DNA of 64,000 nt from Limiplasma sp045540635 (GCA_045540635.1 JAZQHO010000213.1:1-64000), one strand, 5' to 3'. Numbered from the stretch's first letter, positions 31,078-39,766 are shown. Made by a program: numbers and translations. The notes: generated by a model from the sequence alone, not told the origin.

Positions 31078-31755
31078 TCAGCCCTCTCTGAGCAGCGTCA
31101 GATAACCGCTGAGCTGCTTCAGTGCCGCACGGCGCTGCTTTGCATCCGGCAGATAACGCTGGGTATGGGCATGGAAATCCGGGGAATGGTTCATATGCCG
31201 CATGTGGGACAGCTCATGCACGATCACATAATCGATAAGCGAAGGTGGGCAGTGCATCAGCGCCACATTCAAGCGTAGGGAGCCATCGGTTTTCATGCTG
31301 CCCCACCGGGTTCTGGGGTTGGCAAGGGTCAGCGTGGAGGGCTTCAGCTGCATGATCTCCGCCCAGTATGCGACCCGCTGCGGCAGGTAGCTCTCTGCCT
31401 GCCGTGCCAGCCAACGAAGGGCATGCCGCCTCGGCTCTCCACTTTGCGGCAGAAACAGGATGCCGTCTTTTTCCACAGGGGTGCGCACCTTGTCTGTTTG
31501 CAGGCGCAGGTTCCCGCCCAGATAGGGCAGGCTGCCCCCAACCGCAAATGCCGGTACCGCATCCCGCTTTTCCTGCTGGCGCTGCACCGCCTGACGGATC
31601 CACGCCTGCTTTTGCTCCACAAAACTGCGTATTTCCGCTTCCGGCGTTTTCAGCGGCGCACGAACAGTCACTGCTCCGTCTCTGCCAACAGTGATAGAAA
31701 TGGTGCGCCGGTCAGAGCGCACCATTTGATAATCGCAGATCTTATTCTCAATCAT
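31078..31755 (-). CDS. YgjP-like (M48-type) zinc metallopeptidase
   Basis: A 225-residue cytoplasmic protein of the YgjP/DUF45 group. The zinc site is H180-E-L-S-H184 with a likely third ligand in MNHSPDF (H190). The preceding RTRWGSMKTDGSLRLN is the family's characteristic motif. The physiological substrate is unknown; SprT-like relatives act on DNA-protein crosslinks. The start at 31755 lies inside the upstream GNAT gene (8-base overlap), which suggests co-transcription and coupling; a ribosome-binding site is not obvious. Confidence 0.85.
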   Translation of the reverse strand: MIENKICDYQMVRSDRRTISITVGRDGAVTVRAPLKTPEAEIRSFVEQKQAWIRQAVQRQQEKRDAVPAFAVGGSLPYLGGNLRLQTDKVRTPVEKDGILFLPQSGEPRRHALRWLARQAESYLPQRVAYWAEIMQLKPSTLTLANPRTRWGSMKTDGSLRLNVALMHCPPSLIDYVIVHELSHMRHMNHSPDFHAHTQRYLPDAKQRRAALKQLSGYLTLLREG

Positions 31756-32551
31756 AATTCATACCCGGATAGAAGCAGATGCGACGCACAGGGCCGGCCT
31801 TGCAGCTACGGGCAAGCGCCATCTGCGGAGCATTGCGGCGCATCACTTCCGCTTCCACGTTGGTAACACCCCGGCTGGCAAGGATCTGCATACCGGTGGC
31901 GATAAGGCTCTTGGCGAGACCAAGCCTGCGGTAGTTGGGCACAACATACAGACCGATCAGCTGCGCATTGGGGCCGTGACCGGTAAAGGCGATCTCGCCT
32001 ACGATCTCGCTGCCGCGCCGCATGTAGATGGCGAAGAAATGCGGCAGGCTCATGTAGCGCTGCATCATAGCAGGATTGATGGCATTGAGCCGATAGGTGT
32101 TCATCCGGTCGATGAAGCCCGTCAGCTCCGCTTGATTGTTGATGGGTACATAGTTCATATCGTAGCCCATGGGAGCAGCGGCACGGGCATCGGGCATGCT
32201 GAGCCGGAACACATCCAGTGCATCATCGGAAACAAAGCCGTTCTCAAGGTAGAAAGCCATCCCCTGCGCATCCTGCGGGCCGACCTGCGTATACACACGC
32301 ACAGGCATATTGGCACACTGCTCGCGCATCTGGCGCACGCGCGCCAGCAGCGCACCCATCAGCATGTCTTTGCCCGGACCCTGCGAGCGGATGCTCAAGT
32401 ACAGGTTTACAGGGCGCTCCGGGAACAGCTGGGGCCGGAAAAGGGGAATAATAAAGCCTTCTGCAACAGTCTGATTGGCACTGTCGGCAATATAGAACAC
32501 ATTCTCCGTCGGCAGGCCGTATACCGATTGCGGCGGGTGAAAAATATGCAT
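31748..32551 (-). CDS. Two-domain GNAT acetyltransferase
   Basis: A 267-residue protein. The C-terminal GNAT domain is clear: EIVGEIAFTGHGPNAQLIGLYVVPNYRRLGLAKSLI has the beta4 strand and the R/QxxGxG/A loop. The N-terminal half (YLSIRSQGPGKDMLMGALLARVR, then YLENGFVSDDALDVF) looks like a second, degenerate GNAT fold. The protein probably acts as a pseudo-dimer. The substrate is unknown. It has a near-consensus promoter and an AAAGGAG site, and overlaps the YgjP-like gene behind it. Confidence 0.85.
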   Translation of the reverse strand: MHIFHPPQSVYGLPTENVFYIADSANQTVAEGFIIPLFRPQLFPERPVNLYLSIRSQGPGKDMLMGALLARVRQMREQCANMPVRVYTQVGPQDAQGMAFYLENGFVSDDALDVFRLSMPDARAAAPMGYDMNYVPINNQAELTGFIDRMNTYRLNAINPAMMQRYMSLPHFFAIYMRRGSEIVGEIAFTGHGPNAQLIGLYVVPNYRRLGLAKSLIATGMQILASRGVTNVEAEVMRRNAPQMALARSCKAGPVRRICFYPGMNYD

Positions 32552-32592
32552 CAGTGCAGCTCTCCTTTCGGGCAGATGCTTTCACAATGGGT

Positions 32593-32621
32593 ATTGTACC
32601 GCAATTCGTCAAGATATGCAA
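32593..32621 (-). promoter_or_regulatory. Promoter of the two-domain GNAT gene
   Basis: On the minus strand TTGCAT and TACAAT with 17-base spacing. Confidence 0.7.
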
Positions 32622-32707
32622 GCAGCAGGCAGGGACAGCGGCACATTTTCGGAAGGTTTTGCCATCTGTTTACACGTATGTACCCGTTTCTTCCGGGCAT
32701 ACAAACA

Positions 32708-32737
32708 GCCCCTGTCCCCCTTGCGGGGAACAGGGGC
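32708..32737 (-). terminator. Terminator hairpin of the beta-helix protein gene
   Basis: Stem GCCCCTGT/ACAGGGGC with inner CCCC/GGGG pairing, about 55 bases past the stop. The U-tract on the minus strand is short. Confidence 0.55.
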
Positions 32738-32791
32738 CGGGGTCTTATCCGCTACGCACGGGAGCCGTTACGGCTCGTGCGGGGTGTAAGA

Positions 32792-34174
32792 TCAGTATAC
32801 GTCGGTGCCGTTTACAACAACGTTCAGCTTGTCGGAGCCCATGCTGTTCTTGTTGGACCACAGGGTGGTGCCGGTAACAATGCCGTTGGGGTTCTCAGCA
32901 AAGCCGTTCACGTCAACGTTGGTCAGCTTCAGCTCGTAGGTCTTGCCGTAGTCGTTGCCGATCTCAACAGCAGTTTTCTTTTGTTCAAGAGCATCGCTGT
33001 CGTTGAACACGCTGTTGCTGATGGACAGCTTGGTGTTGGCGGTGCCGTAAAGCAGCACAGCCTTGCCATCGCAGTTGAAGGTGCAGTGATCCATGGTCAC
33101 GCTGGGAGCGCCCCAAGTCCACAGGTTGTACTTATCGCCGGTGATATCGAAGGTGCAGTAATCGAACTTGGAAGTGCCATAGCAGGTGTACTGACCCTTG
33201 AAGACGCAATCCTTATAGGTACCGTTCAGACGGCCATAGCCGGGGTAGGTGCCGGTATTCTTGGAAGAATCGAAGGTGATGCCGTAGAACTCAACGGTAG
33301 CGCCGTCGAAGTCGTAATCAACACCATCCTCGCCCTCGTTGGTGTAATACAGAACCACATTCTTGGACTCACCGTAAAGCTTGAGCGTCCTGCCGTTCAG
33401 GGCATTCATGTTGGCGTTGTACTCACCATCGGCCAGCAGGATCTCGGTGGCGCCATTCTTCACAGCAGCTTCCAGCTCAGCAGGCGTGGTAACACGGGTG
33501 ATACCGGCGGGAGCTTCAAAGGTCACATTGTCGTTATCGCCATTGGTGCTCTCGGTGGGGATGGTCTCATCCTCCCACTGAGCGTGGTAGGCTTCGTAGG
33601 CTTCTCCAACAGTGTAGAAGCCCTCGGTCTGCACGGCGTAACCGGAGACGATCACATCCAGTTCGGACAGGTCCTCGCCGATGGGGGTAGCAACGCCGTT
33701 CTCAACAACAACGAACTCACCGTTCTGGTAGTCTACAGCGCCGGACAGGGTAACGGAATCCAGCAGCTTGCCGGTTTCTTCGCCGGCAGCCAGAGCCTCG
33801 TCTACATACACGGTGTAGACCATGTACTCGTTGCCGTCGTCGCCGATCATCTTATCGGGTTCGTCGTCGGGCTGCACGCCGTCGGCCCAGTTCAGCTGCA
33901 GGTAGGGATCCACATTGGCAGGCACAGCCACGGTCATCCACACCCAGGCGGAGGTAGCGCCGGTGTTGATGATCTGCGCATCCTTGTTAACGGTAGCGCC
34001 GGGGGCCAGCGGACTGTTCTGCTCGAAGTTTTCATCCACGATGATGTCCACATTGCCCACGGTGAAGGTGTTCACCTTGGTGTCGGTATCGGTCAGGTAA
34101 GCGAGGGTGCTGCCCAGACCAACCACCAGCGTAACCACGATGCACAGGCACAGGAGAAGGGTTTTCTTGCTCAT
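32792..34174 (-). CDS. TasA/CalY-type signal sequence protein with right-handed beta-helix domain
   Basis: A 460-residue exported protein. The N-terminus MSKKTLLLCLCIVVTLVV followed by GSTLAYLTDTDTKVNTFTVGNVDI is the SipW-dependent type of signal seen on TasA/CalY biofilm and camelysin proteins, with processing expected before AYLTD. The TasA-like domain continues to about residue 180 (TGATSAWVWMTVAVPAN). After an acidic linker, residues about 230-460 form repeated short strands (NALNGRTLKLYG, ATVEFYGITFDSS, SVTMDHCTFNCDGKAVLLYG), as in a pectate-lyase-like beta-helix. Function may be a surface fibre or adhesin; no catalytic residues were identified. ATG 34174 has AAAGGA upstream. No sipW gene lies in the window. 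Confidence 0.8.
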   Translation of the reverse strand: MSKKTLLLCLCIVVTLVVGLGSTLAYLTDTDTKVNTFTVGNVDIIVDENFEQNSPLAPGATVNKDAQIINTGATSAWVWMTVAVPANVDPYLQLNWADGVQPDDEPDKMIGDDGNEYMVYTVYVDEALAAGEETGKLLDSVTLSGAVDYQNGEFVVVENGVATPIGEDLSELDVIVSGYAVQTEGFYTVGEAYEAYHAQWEDETIPTESTNGDNDNVTFEAPAGITRVTTPAELEAAVKNGATEILLADGEYNANMNALNGRTLKLYGESKNVVLYYTNEGEDGVDYDFDGATVEFYGITFDSSKNTGTYPGYGRLNGTYKDCVFKGQYTCYGTSKFDYCTFDITGDKYNLWTWGAPSVTMDHCTFNCDGKAVLLYGTANTKLSISNSVFNDSDALEQKKTAVEIGNDYGKTYELKLTNVDVNGFAENPNGIVTGTTLWSNKNSMGSDKLNVVVNGTDVY

Positions 34175-34277
34175 GGGTTTCAGGTCCTTTCTGAAATATT
34201 CTTTGACCAATCGCAGTAAAACCGTCCCGCCGCAGCCGGTGTACGGCTCTGGGGCGTGCGTTCCCGTGCATGGTCAT

Positions 34278-34301
34278 ATTCAAACGCCGGAGCGTCTGAA
34301 T
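34278..34301 (-). other. Hairpin in the 5' UTR of the beta-helix protein gene
   Basis: ATTCAGACGC / GCGTTTGAAT forms a 10-bp stem with a 4-base loop (one G-U pair), within a 5' UTR of about 184 bases. A second GC-rich fold lies at about 34205-34255. No known riboswitch was recognised. Confidence 0.5.
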
Positions 34302-34364
34302 GCAGTTTTGATAGAGCGCAATGCACTTATCTATGTATAGTACATCGCAGCTGTCCGTTTACCA

Positions 34365-34393
34365 ATTATATACAAAGCAGCAGCAAATTGCAA
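34365..34393 (-). promoter_or_regulatory. Promoter of the beta-helix protein gene
   Basis: TTGCAA and perfect TATAAT with 17-base spacing on the minus strand. The surrounding 34175-34533 gap holds only this promoter, the structured 5' UTR and the terminator of the DUF368 gene. Confidence 0.75.
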
Positions 34394-34477
34394 TAGGCAG
34401 CGTTATTTATTCCTTGTAATTTTTTTCCCGTCGTGCGGCTGCATTTGCTCTGTGCACCGCCGGGGGCCGCACAGCAA

Positions 34478-34514
34478 AGCCCCGCCCTCTGCACACTTGG
34501 CAGAAAGCGGGGCT
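34478..34514 (-). terminator. Intrinsic terminator of the DUF368 gene
   Basis: Stem AGCCCCGC/GCGGGGCT with inner CTGC/GCAG pairing and TTT on the minus strand, 19 bases past the stop. Confidence 0.7.
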
Positions 34515-34533
34515 GTATGGCAAAAAGACAGGC

Positions 34534-35421
34534 TCAGGCTTCTTCCTTCTGGATGCGGCTCAGCGCCCATGCTGCGGCGGCACCAAGCAGGAACGCGGCA
34601 GCGTAGATCATCAGATCGCTCAGGCCGGTGGCAAAGGTATAGCCCGGCTCGATGAGCACCTTCACCGGCGGCAGAATGACGATGGTGGAGGCGATGACGA
34701 TGCCGATGACCGCATGCATAAAGATGCTGTACTGCTTCTTGAGGCAGTAGTCGATGCCTTTGGACAGCGCCAGCACCGTTGCCAGCAGAGCAATGCCCAT
34801 GGGCAGGATCACGCTGAGATCCAGATCGCCGATGGCGGCATACATGGGGGCCTGCAGCCCAAAGAAGAAGATGATGTTGGAGGGGCTCATGCCGGGCACC
34901 ACGATGCCAAGGCCCCACAGCACGCCGCAGATGATCCACCACAGAAGGGAGGGCTGCACATTGGTGTTGCCCTTGAGAGACATGGGGATCATCCATGCCA
35001 GCATGGCGAACAGTGCAATGACCAGCGACGCATGGCTGCCTTTGGTAACGCCCTGCTGGCGTGCCTCCTTGAACAAACCGGGCATGGAGCCAACGATCAG
35101 GCCGATGAACAGGAACAGCGCTGCGGCTTCGTTGGCTTCGAGGAACTTGTCGATCACCTTTGCGCCCAGCAAAACGCCGATCACAAACCCGATGCCAATA
35201 AAAATGAAAAACTTCCACTGCTTTTTGATCTCCTGAAAGGGATGGCAGAGCAGTGCCATGATGCGCTTGTAGATGCCGAGGATGACGCACAGTGCGCCGC
35301 CGCTGATGCCCGGCAGCAATGCGCCGATGGAAATGAGCGCACCCTTCAGGATGCCCAGAAGGCGCTCGCTCCAGCTTTCGTTTGCAGCGTTCTGCGGAAC
35401 CTGCTTGTTATCATTCTGCAT
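34534..35421 (-). CDS. DUF368 family polyprenyl-phosphate transporter (PopT-like)
   Basis: A 295-residue integral membrane protein with eight or so hydrophobic helices and the family's paired re-entrant motifs: GALLPGISGGALCVILGIYK near residue 40 and GIVVPGMSPSNIIFFFGL near 170. DUF368 proteins have been shown in other Gram-positives to recycle undecaprenyl phosphate across the membrane for wall synthesis. ATG 35421 is preferred: AGAGG lies about 9 bases upstream and the alternative GTG at 35430 is too close to it. It has its own promoter and is monocistronic. Confidence 0.88.
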   Translation of the reverse strand: MQNDNKQVPQNAANESWSERLLGILKGALISIGALLPGISGGALCVILGIYKRIMALLCHPFQEIKKQWKFFIFIGIGFVIGVLLGAKVIDKFLEANEAAALFLFIGLIVGSMPGLFKEARQQGVTKGSHASLVIALFAMLAWMIPMSLKGNTNVQPSLLWWIICGVLWGLGIVVPGMSPSNIIFFFGLQAPMYAAIGDLDLSVILPMGIALLATVLALSKGIDYCLKKQYSIFMHAVIGIVIASTIVILPPVKVLIEPGYTFATGLSDLMIYAAAFLLGAAAAWALSRIQKEEA

Positions 35422-35470
35422 GGTGTACACCTCTCGTTGTTACTGGCAGCCAAGGACTGCTTTCGTGGCT

Positions 35471-35499
35471 ATTATACCCAAAGAAGGGCTGCTTGTCCA
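35471..35499 (-). promoter_or_regulatory. Promoter of the DUF368 gene
   Basis: TGGACA and perfect TATAAT with 17-base spacing on the minus strand, directly after the histidine operon ends. Confidence 0.75.
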
Positions 35500-35512
35500 C
35501 CGGGGGAGCGCT

Positions 35513-36382
35513 TCAGCCCCGGAGCATGGCGACCCGGTGCTCCTCCCACAATTCACTGCCCCGCCCCAGTGCCAGCACACGCCGGTAGCCGGTGCGGCAC
35601 AGCAGCTTCATGGCGGTGTCGAAGCCATAGGACAGAAATTCGGCGTTGTGGCAGTCCGAAGTGATGGTCACTTCGCCGCCCATCTCCCGCCAAGCGCCCA
35701 ACAGCTCCGCCGTGGGATAGGGCGCATCCATATAGCCCCGTGCCATTGCGCCGGTGTTTACCTCCAGCACGCCCACACCCCGGATGCTTTCCAGCGCCTC
35801 CAGCGCAAGGCGGCGGTAGGCCGGCGAGTTTTCGTCAAACAGCTGCGCTTTGACTGCATTTTTGCGGATCAGGTCAAAATGACCGATGATATCCACCTTC
35901 CGCTCCCGGAGCCCGGCGCAGAACACATCGTAGTAGTGCTTTGCCATGGCAAGGCCGTCGCCGTCCATGCAGAGATCCACATATTTGCGCAGCAGCGCAG
36001 AGCTGCCGTCGATGGGTACAAACTCCCCATCCAGCACAGCGGGCATGCCGTCTGCGCCCCGCACATAATGGCTGGATGAGAGCACATAATCCAGCTGCTT
36101 GCGGTGGCGTGCCTTTACCAGCTCCGGCGCAGCCACATCTTCCTCCACGCCCACCCAGAGGCGAAGCTCCTTTTCCTGCATTTGCAGGGTGCGCAGCTCC
36201 TCCCCATAGGCAAGCTCCCGCCCGTCATCCATGGCATAGCCGGAATCGAACCCCTGCTCGCCATGACCCGAAAAGCCAAGGCTGGTGAAACCCAGCGCCT
36301 TGGCTTTTTCGATCATCTCCCGGGCGGTGCTTTTACCGTCGCAGTAGGTGGTATGGGTATGTGCGTTGGACAGGAACCTCAT
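35513..36382 (-). CDS. hisK: PHP-family histidinol-phosphatase
   Basis: A 289-residue cytoplasmic enzyme of the PHP metal-dependent phosphoesterase family. Metal-binding motifs are NAHTHTTYCDGK at the N-terminus, GFSGHGEQGF, WVGVEEDVAA, SSHYV, DIIGHFDLIRKN and the C-terminal TITSDCHNAEFL. It removes phosphate from histidinol phosphate, the step before HisD. It overlaps hisIE by four bases (ATGA) and is the last gene of the operon. This supplies the phosphatase that the single-domain HisB lacks, completing the pathway. Confidence 0.92.
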   Translation of the reverse strand: MRFLSNAHTHTTYCDGKSTAREMIEKAKALGFTSLGFSGHGEQGFDSGYAMDDGRELAYGEELRTLQMQEKELRLWVGVEEDVAAPELVKARHRKQLDYVLSSSHYVRGADGMPAVLDGEFVPIDGSSALLRKYVDLCMDGDGLAMAKHYYDVFCAGLRERKVDIIGHFDLIRKNAVKAQLFDENSPAYRRLALEALESIRGVGVLEVNTGAMARGYMDAPYPTAELLGAWREMGGEVTITSDCHNAEFLSYGFDTAMKLLCRTGYRRVLALGRGSELWEEHRVAMLRG

Positions 36383-37041
36383 TGCATACGCTCCTGCTTT
36401 ACTTTCTTGTCGATCACGTGACGGCGGGCCAGCTCGCGGGTAACATCCTCCAGGGAGATGCCCATGTGGATCATCAGCACCATGGCGTGGTAGACCAGAT
36501 CGCCGATCTCGTAGATGGTCTCTTCCTTGTCTTCCTTGGCACCGGCGATGAGCACCTCGGTGCACTCCTCGCCCACCTTCTTAAGGATCTTGTCCCGACC
36601 CTTTTCGAACAGGTAAGTGGTGTAGCTGCCCTCCACAGGGTTGGTCTTGCGGCCCTCGATCACCTTCATCAGATCGGCAAGGGAGAAGGGACGGTTGTTC
36701 TCGTCCTCGTAGCCTTCGTTGAAGAAGCAGCTCTCCGCACCGGTATGGCAGGCGGGGCCGGCTTTCTTTACCTGCACCACCAGCGCATCGTTATCGCAAT
36801 CAGAGGTGATGGAGATGATCTCCTGTACATTGCCGCTGCTTTCGCCCTTGCGCCACAGGCACTTGCGGCTGCGGCTCCAGAAGCAGGTACGCTTTTCGCT
36901 GAGGCTGATGCGCAGGCTTTCTTCGTTCATATAAGCAAGGGTGAGCACCTCGTGGGTGGTGTAATCCTGCACGATGGCGGGAATAAGGCCGTTATCGTCG
37001 AATTTCAAAGTGGCGATCCACTGGTTGATCTGTTCGTTCAT
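36379..37041 (-). CDS. hisIE: Bifunctional phosphoribosyl-AMP cyclohydrolase/phosphoribosyl-ATP pyrophosphatase
   Basis: A 220-residue fusion. The HisI part (about 1-115) has LTLAYMNEESLRISL, TCFWSRSRKCLWRKGESSGN and ISITSDCDNDALVVQV, with the zinc-binding cysteines. The HisE part (about 125-210) has SYTTYLFEKGRDKILKKVGEE and the DLVYHAMVLM helix. It carries out the second and third steps of histidine synthesis. It lies 28 bases after hisF with an AGGAGG site and overlaps hisK by four bases. Confidence 0.96.
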   Translation of the reverse strand: MNEQINQWIATLKFDDNGLIPAIVQDYTTHEVLTLAYMNEESLRISLSEKRTCFWSRSRKCLWRKGESSGNVQEIISITSDCDNDALVVQVKKAGPACHTGAESCFFNEGYEDENNRPFSLADLMKVIEGRKTNPVEGSYTTYLFEKGRDKILKKVGEECTEVLIAGAKEDKEETIYEIGDLVYHAMVLMIHMGISLEDVTRELARRHVIDKKVKQERMQ

Positions 37042-37069
37042 GTTGGGTTTCCTCCTTCTGTTTTGCGGC

Positions 37070-37825
37070 TCAGATCCGCATGGGCACGCCCTGCTCCTTC
37101 AGGTAGGCTTTCAGGGCATTGATCTCCACCTCCTGCGAATGGAAGATGGAGGCAGCCAGACCGGCATCCACACAGGGCAGTTGGAAGAGGGTCACAAAGT
37201 CCTCCATGCAGCCTGCGCCACCGGAAGCGATGATGGGCAGGCGCACCACATCGCCGATGGCCTGCAGCATCTCCAGATCGAAGCCCTTGCGCACACCATC
37301 GGTATCGATAGAGTTGAGCACGATCTCACCTGCGCCGTGATCCTCGCCGAACTTGGCCCATTCGATGGCATCCCGCCCGGTATCCTCACGGCCGCCGCGG
37401 GCGAACACATGGAAGGTGCCGTCCACACGCTTCACGTCCATGCTCAGTACCACGCACTGGTCGCCATACCGCTTGGCAGCGTTCTCGATCAAGCTGGGAT
37501 CCCGCAGGGCGCCGGAGTTGACGCTCACTTTATCGGCACCGCATTTCAGCACCCGGTCGAAATCATCCACGGTGTTGATGCTGCCGCCCACGGTAAGGGG
37601 AATAAAGACCTCGGCAGCAACAGCACGCAGCGCATCCGCAAACAGGGGGCGACCCTCTGCGGAGGCAGTGATATCGTAGAACACAAGCTCGTCTGCGCCC
37701 GCCTGATTATAGAAGCGGGCCAGCGTGACGGGATCGCTCACATCCCGCAGGCCTTCAAAATTAACGCCCTTGACCACACGCCCGTTGCGCACGTCAAGAC
37801 AGGGAATGATGCGTTTGGGCAGCAT
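37070..37825 (-). CDS. hisF: Imidazole glycerol phosphate synthase cyclase subunit
   Basis: A 251-residue (beta/alpha)8 barrel of standard length. KRIIPCLDVRNGRVVKGVNF at the N-terminus holds the first catalytic Asp, and LNSIDTDGVRKGFDLEML the second. ASGGAGCMEDF binds phosphate. With HisH it converts PRFAR and glutamine-derived ammonia to IGP and AICAR. The start has GAGGTGGAAGG upstream. The preceding hisA frame runs 88 bases into this gene, far more than the 4-base overlaps elsewhere in the operon. Confidence 0.97.
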   Translation of the reverse strand: MLPKRIIPCLDVRNGRVVKGVNFEGLRDVSDPVTLARFYNQAGADELVFYDITASAEGRPLFADALRAVAAEVFIPLTVGGSINTVDDFDRVLKCGADKVSVNSGALRDPSLIENAAKRYGDQCVVLSMDVKRVDGTFHVFARGGREDTGRDAIEWAKFGEDHGAGEIVLNSIDTDGVRKGFDLEMLQAIGDVVRLPIIASGGAGCMEDFVTLFQLPCVDAGLAASIFHSQEVEINALKAYLKEQGVPMRI

Positions 37826-38547
37826 CCTTCCACCTCACCTCTGGCAACCTTCAGCGCCCGGGTCAGATCCAGCCGGCCTGCATAGAGCGCTTTGCCAAGG
37901 ATCGCACCATATGCGCCCATAGCACTGAGGGCAGCGATCTCCTTTTCAGCGGTCACGCCGCCGGAGGCGATCACCTGCAGACCTTCGATACGGCACAGCT
38001 CTTCATAGACCGCCAGATTGGTGCCGGAAAGCTCGCCATCCTTGCTGATGTCGGTATAAATGACGGTCTTTACGCCCATATCCCGCAATTCCTTGCAGAA
38101 ATCCACACCGGCAACATTGCTGGTCTCCAGCCAGCCGTGGGTGGCCACATAACCGTCCTTGGTATCCACACCCACGGCGATCTTTGCGCCGTAGGCATCC
38201 ACCAGCTCCTTGAGCAGGGGGCGATCCTTGATGGCCATGGTGCCAACGATGATGCGCTCGACACCCAGCGCCAGCGTATCCTCAACGTTTTGGCGGGTAC
38301 GCATGCCGCCGCCCACCTCCACATGGAGACCGGTCTTGCACAGCTGGGCGATCACGCCCCGGTTCATGGGGCTGCCGTCCTTGGCACCATCCAGATCCAC
38401 CACATGCAGCTGGGTGGCACCGGCGGCCAGAAAGCCCTCCGCCACCTTGCAGGGATCATCGCCGTAAACCGTCATGCGGTCGTAGTCGCCCTGCCGGAGA
38501 CGAACCACCTGTCCGCCCCGCAGATCAATGGCAGGCAAAATCAGCAT
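37738..38547 (-). CDS. hisA: Phosphoribosylformimino-AICAR-P isomerase, with extended C-terminus
   Basis: A 269-residue (beta/alpha)8 barrel; family members are about 240. LPAIDLRGGQVVRLRQGDY holds the first catalytic Asp, IYTDISKDGELSG the second, and VEVGGGMRTRQNVE and IASGGVTAEKEI bind phosphates. It isomerises ProFAR to PRFAR. The body ends normally near YAGRLDLTRALKVARGEV, but the frame has no stop until 88 bases inside hisF, adding about 30 residues (VLTCATGVWSRALILKACGM) read out of frame with HisF. ATG 38547 overlaps hisH by seven bases and has GGAGG upstream. Confidence 0.94.
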   Translation of the reverse strand: MLILPAIDLRGGQVVRLRQGDYDRMTVYGDDPCKVAEGFLAAGATQLHVVDLDGAKDGSPMNRGVIAQLCKTGLHVEVGGGMRTRQNVEDTLALGVERIIVGTMAIKDRPLLKELVDAYGAKIAVGVDTKDGYVATHGWLETSNVAGVDFCKELRDMGVKTVIYTDISKDGELSGTNLAVYEELCRIEGLQVIASGGVTAEKEIAALSAMGAYGAILGKALYAGRLDLTRALKVARGEVEGCCPNASFPVLTCATGVWSRALILKACGM

Positions 38548-39167
38548 ACGGTATCCTCCTTTGCAAACGAAGCCAGCATCTGTAGCCCGATGCCGCCGCT
38601 CTTTTCCGGATGGAACTGGGTGCCGCACACATTGCCGCAGCGTACTGCGCCGGGCACGGTCACACCGCCGTATTCGGAGGTGGCCACCCATGCGGCCTCA
38701 CATTCGGTGGCGTAGAAGGAGTGCACATAGTACACATGCGCCCCCTCGCCGATGCCGGAAAGCAGCACATCCTCCGGCTTGTGGAAGGTAAGGCTGTTCC
38801 AGCCCATGTGGGGCACCTTCATGCCCTCGGGCAGCACAGGGGCAAGGGGCATCACCTTACCGGGGATCAGCCCCAGACCCTGATGGCAGCCGTATTCATG
38901 GCTTTCATCAAACAGCAGCTGCATACCAAGGCAGATCCCCATCAGAGGCTTACCGGCAGCTGCCAGCTCCTTGAGAAGGGTATCCAGCCCCAGTTCCCGC
39001 AGCTTGGCGGCAGCATCGCCAAAAGCACCCACACCGGGCAGAATGATCTTGTCTGCGGCACGAAGCACATTTTCATCTCTGGTAACGATGCTCTCGGCAC
39101 CAATGTGCCGGAGGGAGCAGTTGAGGGAATACAGATTGCCTACACCGTAGTCTACCACTGCGATCAT
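38541..39167 (-). CDS. hisH: Imidazole glycerol phosphate synthase glutaminase subunit
   Basis: A 208-residue class I glutamine amidotransferase. Nucleophile Cys in GICLGMQLLFDESHEYG, the oxyanion region ILPGVGAFGDA, and the His-Glu pair in CGTQFHPEKSGGIGLQ. It generates ammonia that is channelled to HisF. Four-base overlap with hisB upstream and seven-base overlap with hisA downstream. Confidence 0.96.
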   Translation of the reverse strand: MIAVVDYGVGNLYSLNCSLRHIGAESIVTRDENVLRAADKIILPGVGAFGDAAAKLRELGLDTLLKELAAAGKPLMGICLGMQLLFDESHEYGCHQGLGLIPGKVMPLAPVLPEGMKVPHMGWNSLTFHKPEDVLLSGIGEGAHVYYVHSFYATECEAAWVATSEYGGVTVPGAVRCGNVCGTQFHPEKSGGIGLQMLASFAKEDTVC

Positions 39168-39766
39168 GCGTTGTTTCCTCCCAGCGTGCCCTTGGTGGAG
39201 GGGATCTCCCCGGCAAAATCGGGATCGATGGCTACTGCCTGCCGCATGGCGCGGCCGAAGCCCTTGAAGATAGCCTCAATGATGTGGTGGGTGTTCTCCC
39301 CCGCCAGCACCTTGATGTGCAGGGTGATCTGGGCGGCGCGGACGAAGCCGAGGAAAAATTCCTTTACCAGCTCCGTATCAAAGGTGCCGACTTTTTCGGT
39401 GGGCATGGCGGCATCAAAGCCGAGGCAGCCGCGCCCGCTCAGATCAACGGCGATCAGCGCCAGAGACTCGTCCATGGGCAGGAGCCACTGTCCATAGCGG
39501 CATACGCCCCGCTTGTCGCCCAGCGCCTTTCGGAAGGCCTCGCCCAGTGCGATGCCGATATCCTCCACGGTGTGGTGGTCGTCCACATAGGTATCACCCT
39601 TGCAGGCAACGGTCAGATCCAGCCTGCCGTGTCGGCTGAACAACGCCAGCATATGGTCAAGGAAACCGCAGCCGGTGTTTACTTCATACTTGCCGGTGCC
39701 ATCCACATTCAGGGTGAGGGCGATATCCGTCTCAGAGGTTTTGCGCTCGATGGCTGCCTCTCTCAT
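39164..39766 (-). CDS. hisB: Imidazoleglycerol-phosphate dehydratase
   Basis: A 200-residue monofunctional HisB. Manganese-binding repeats GCGFLDHMLALFSRHG with DDHHTVEDIGIALGEA in the first half, and AGENTHHIIEAIFKGFGRA in the second. It makes imidazole acetol phosphate. No phosphatase domain is fused, consistent with a separate hisK in the operon. Overlaps hisC by four bases. Confidence 0.97.
   Translation of the reverse strand: MREAAIERKTSETDIALTLNVDGTGKYEVNTGCGFLDHMLALFSRHGRLDLTVACKGDTYVDDHHTVEDIGIALGEAFRKALGDKRGVCRYGQWLLPMDESLALIAVDLSGRGCLGFDAAMPTEKVGTFDTELVKEFFLGFVRAAQITLHIKVLAGENTHHIIEAIFKGFGRAMRQAVAIDPDFAGEIPSTKGTLGGNNA

Noticed and set aside
31976..34219. 747-codon plus-strand frame over the GNAT and beta-helix genes
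   Set aside because: Antisense shadow; crosses promoters and terminators of real minus-strand genes.
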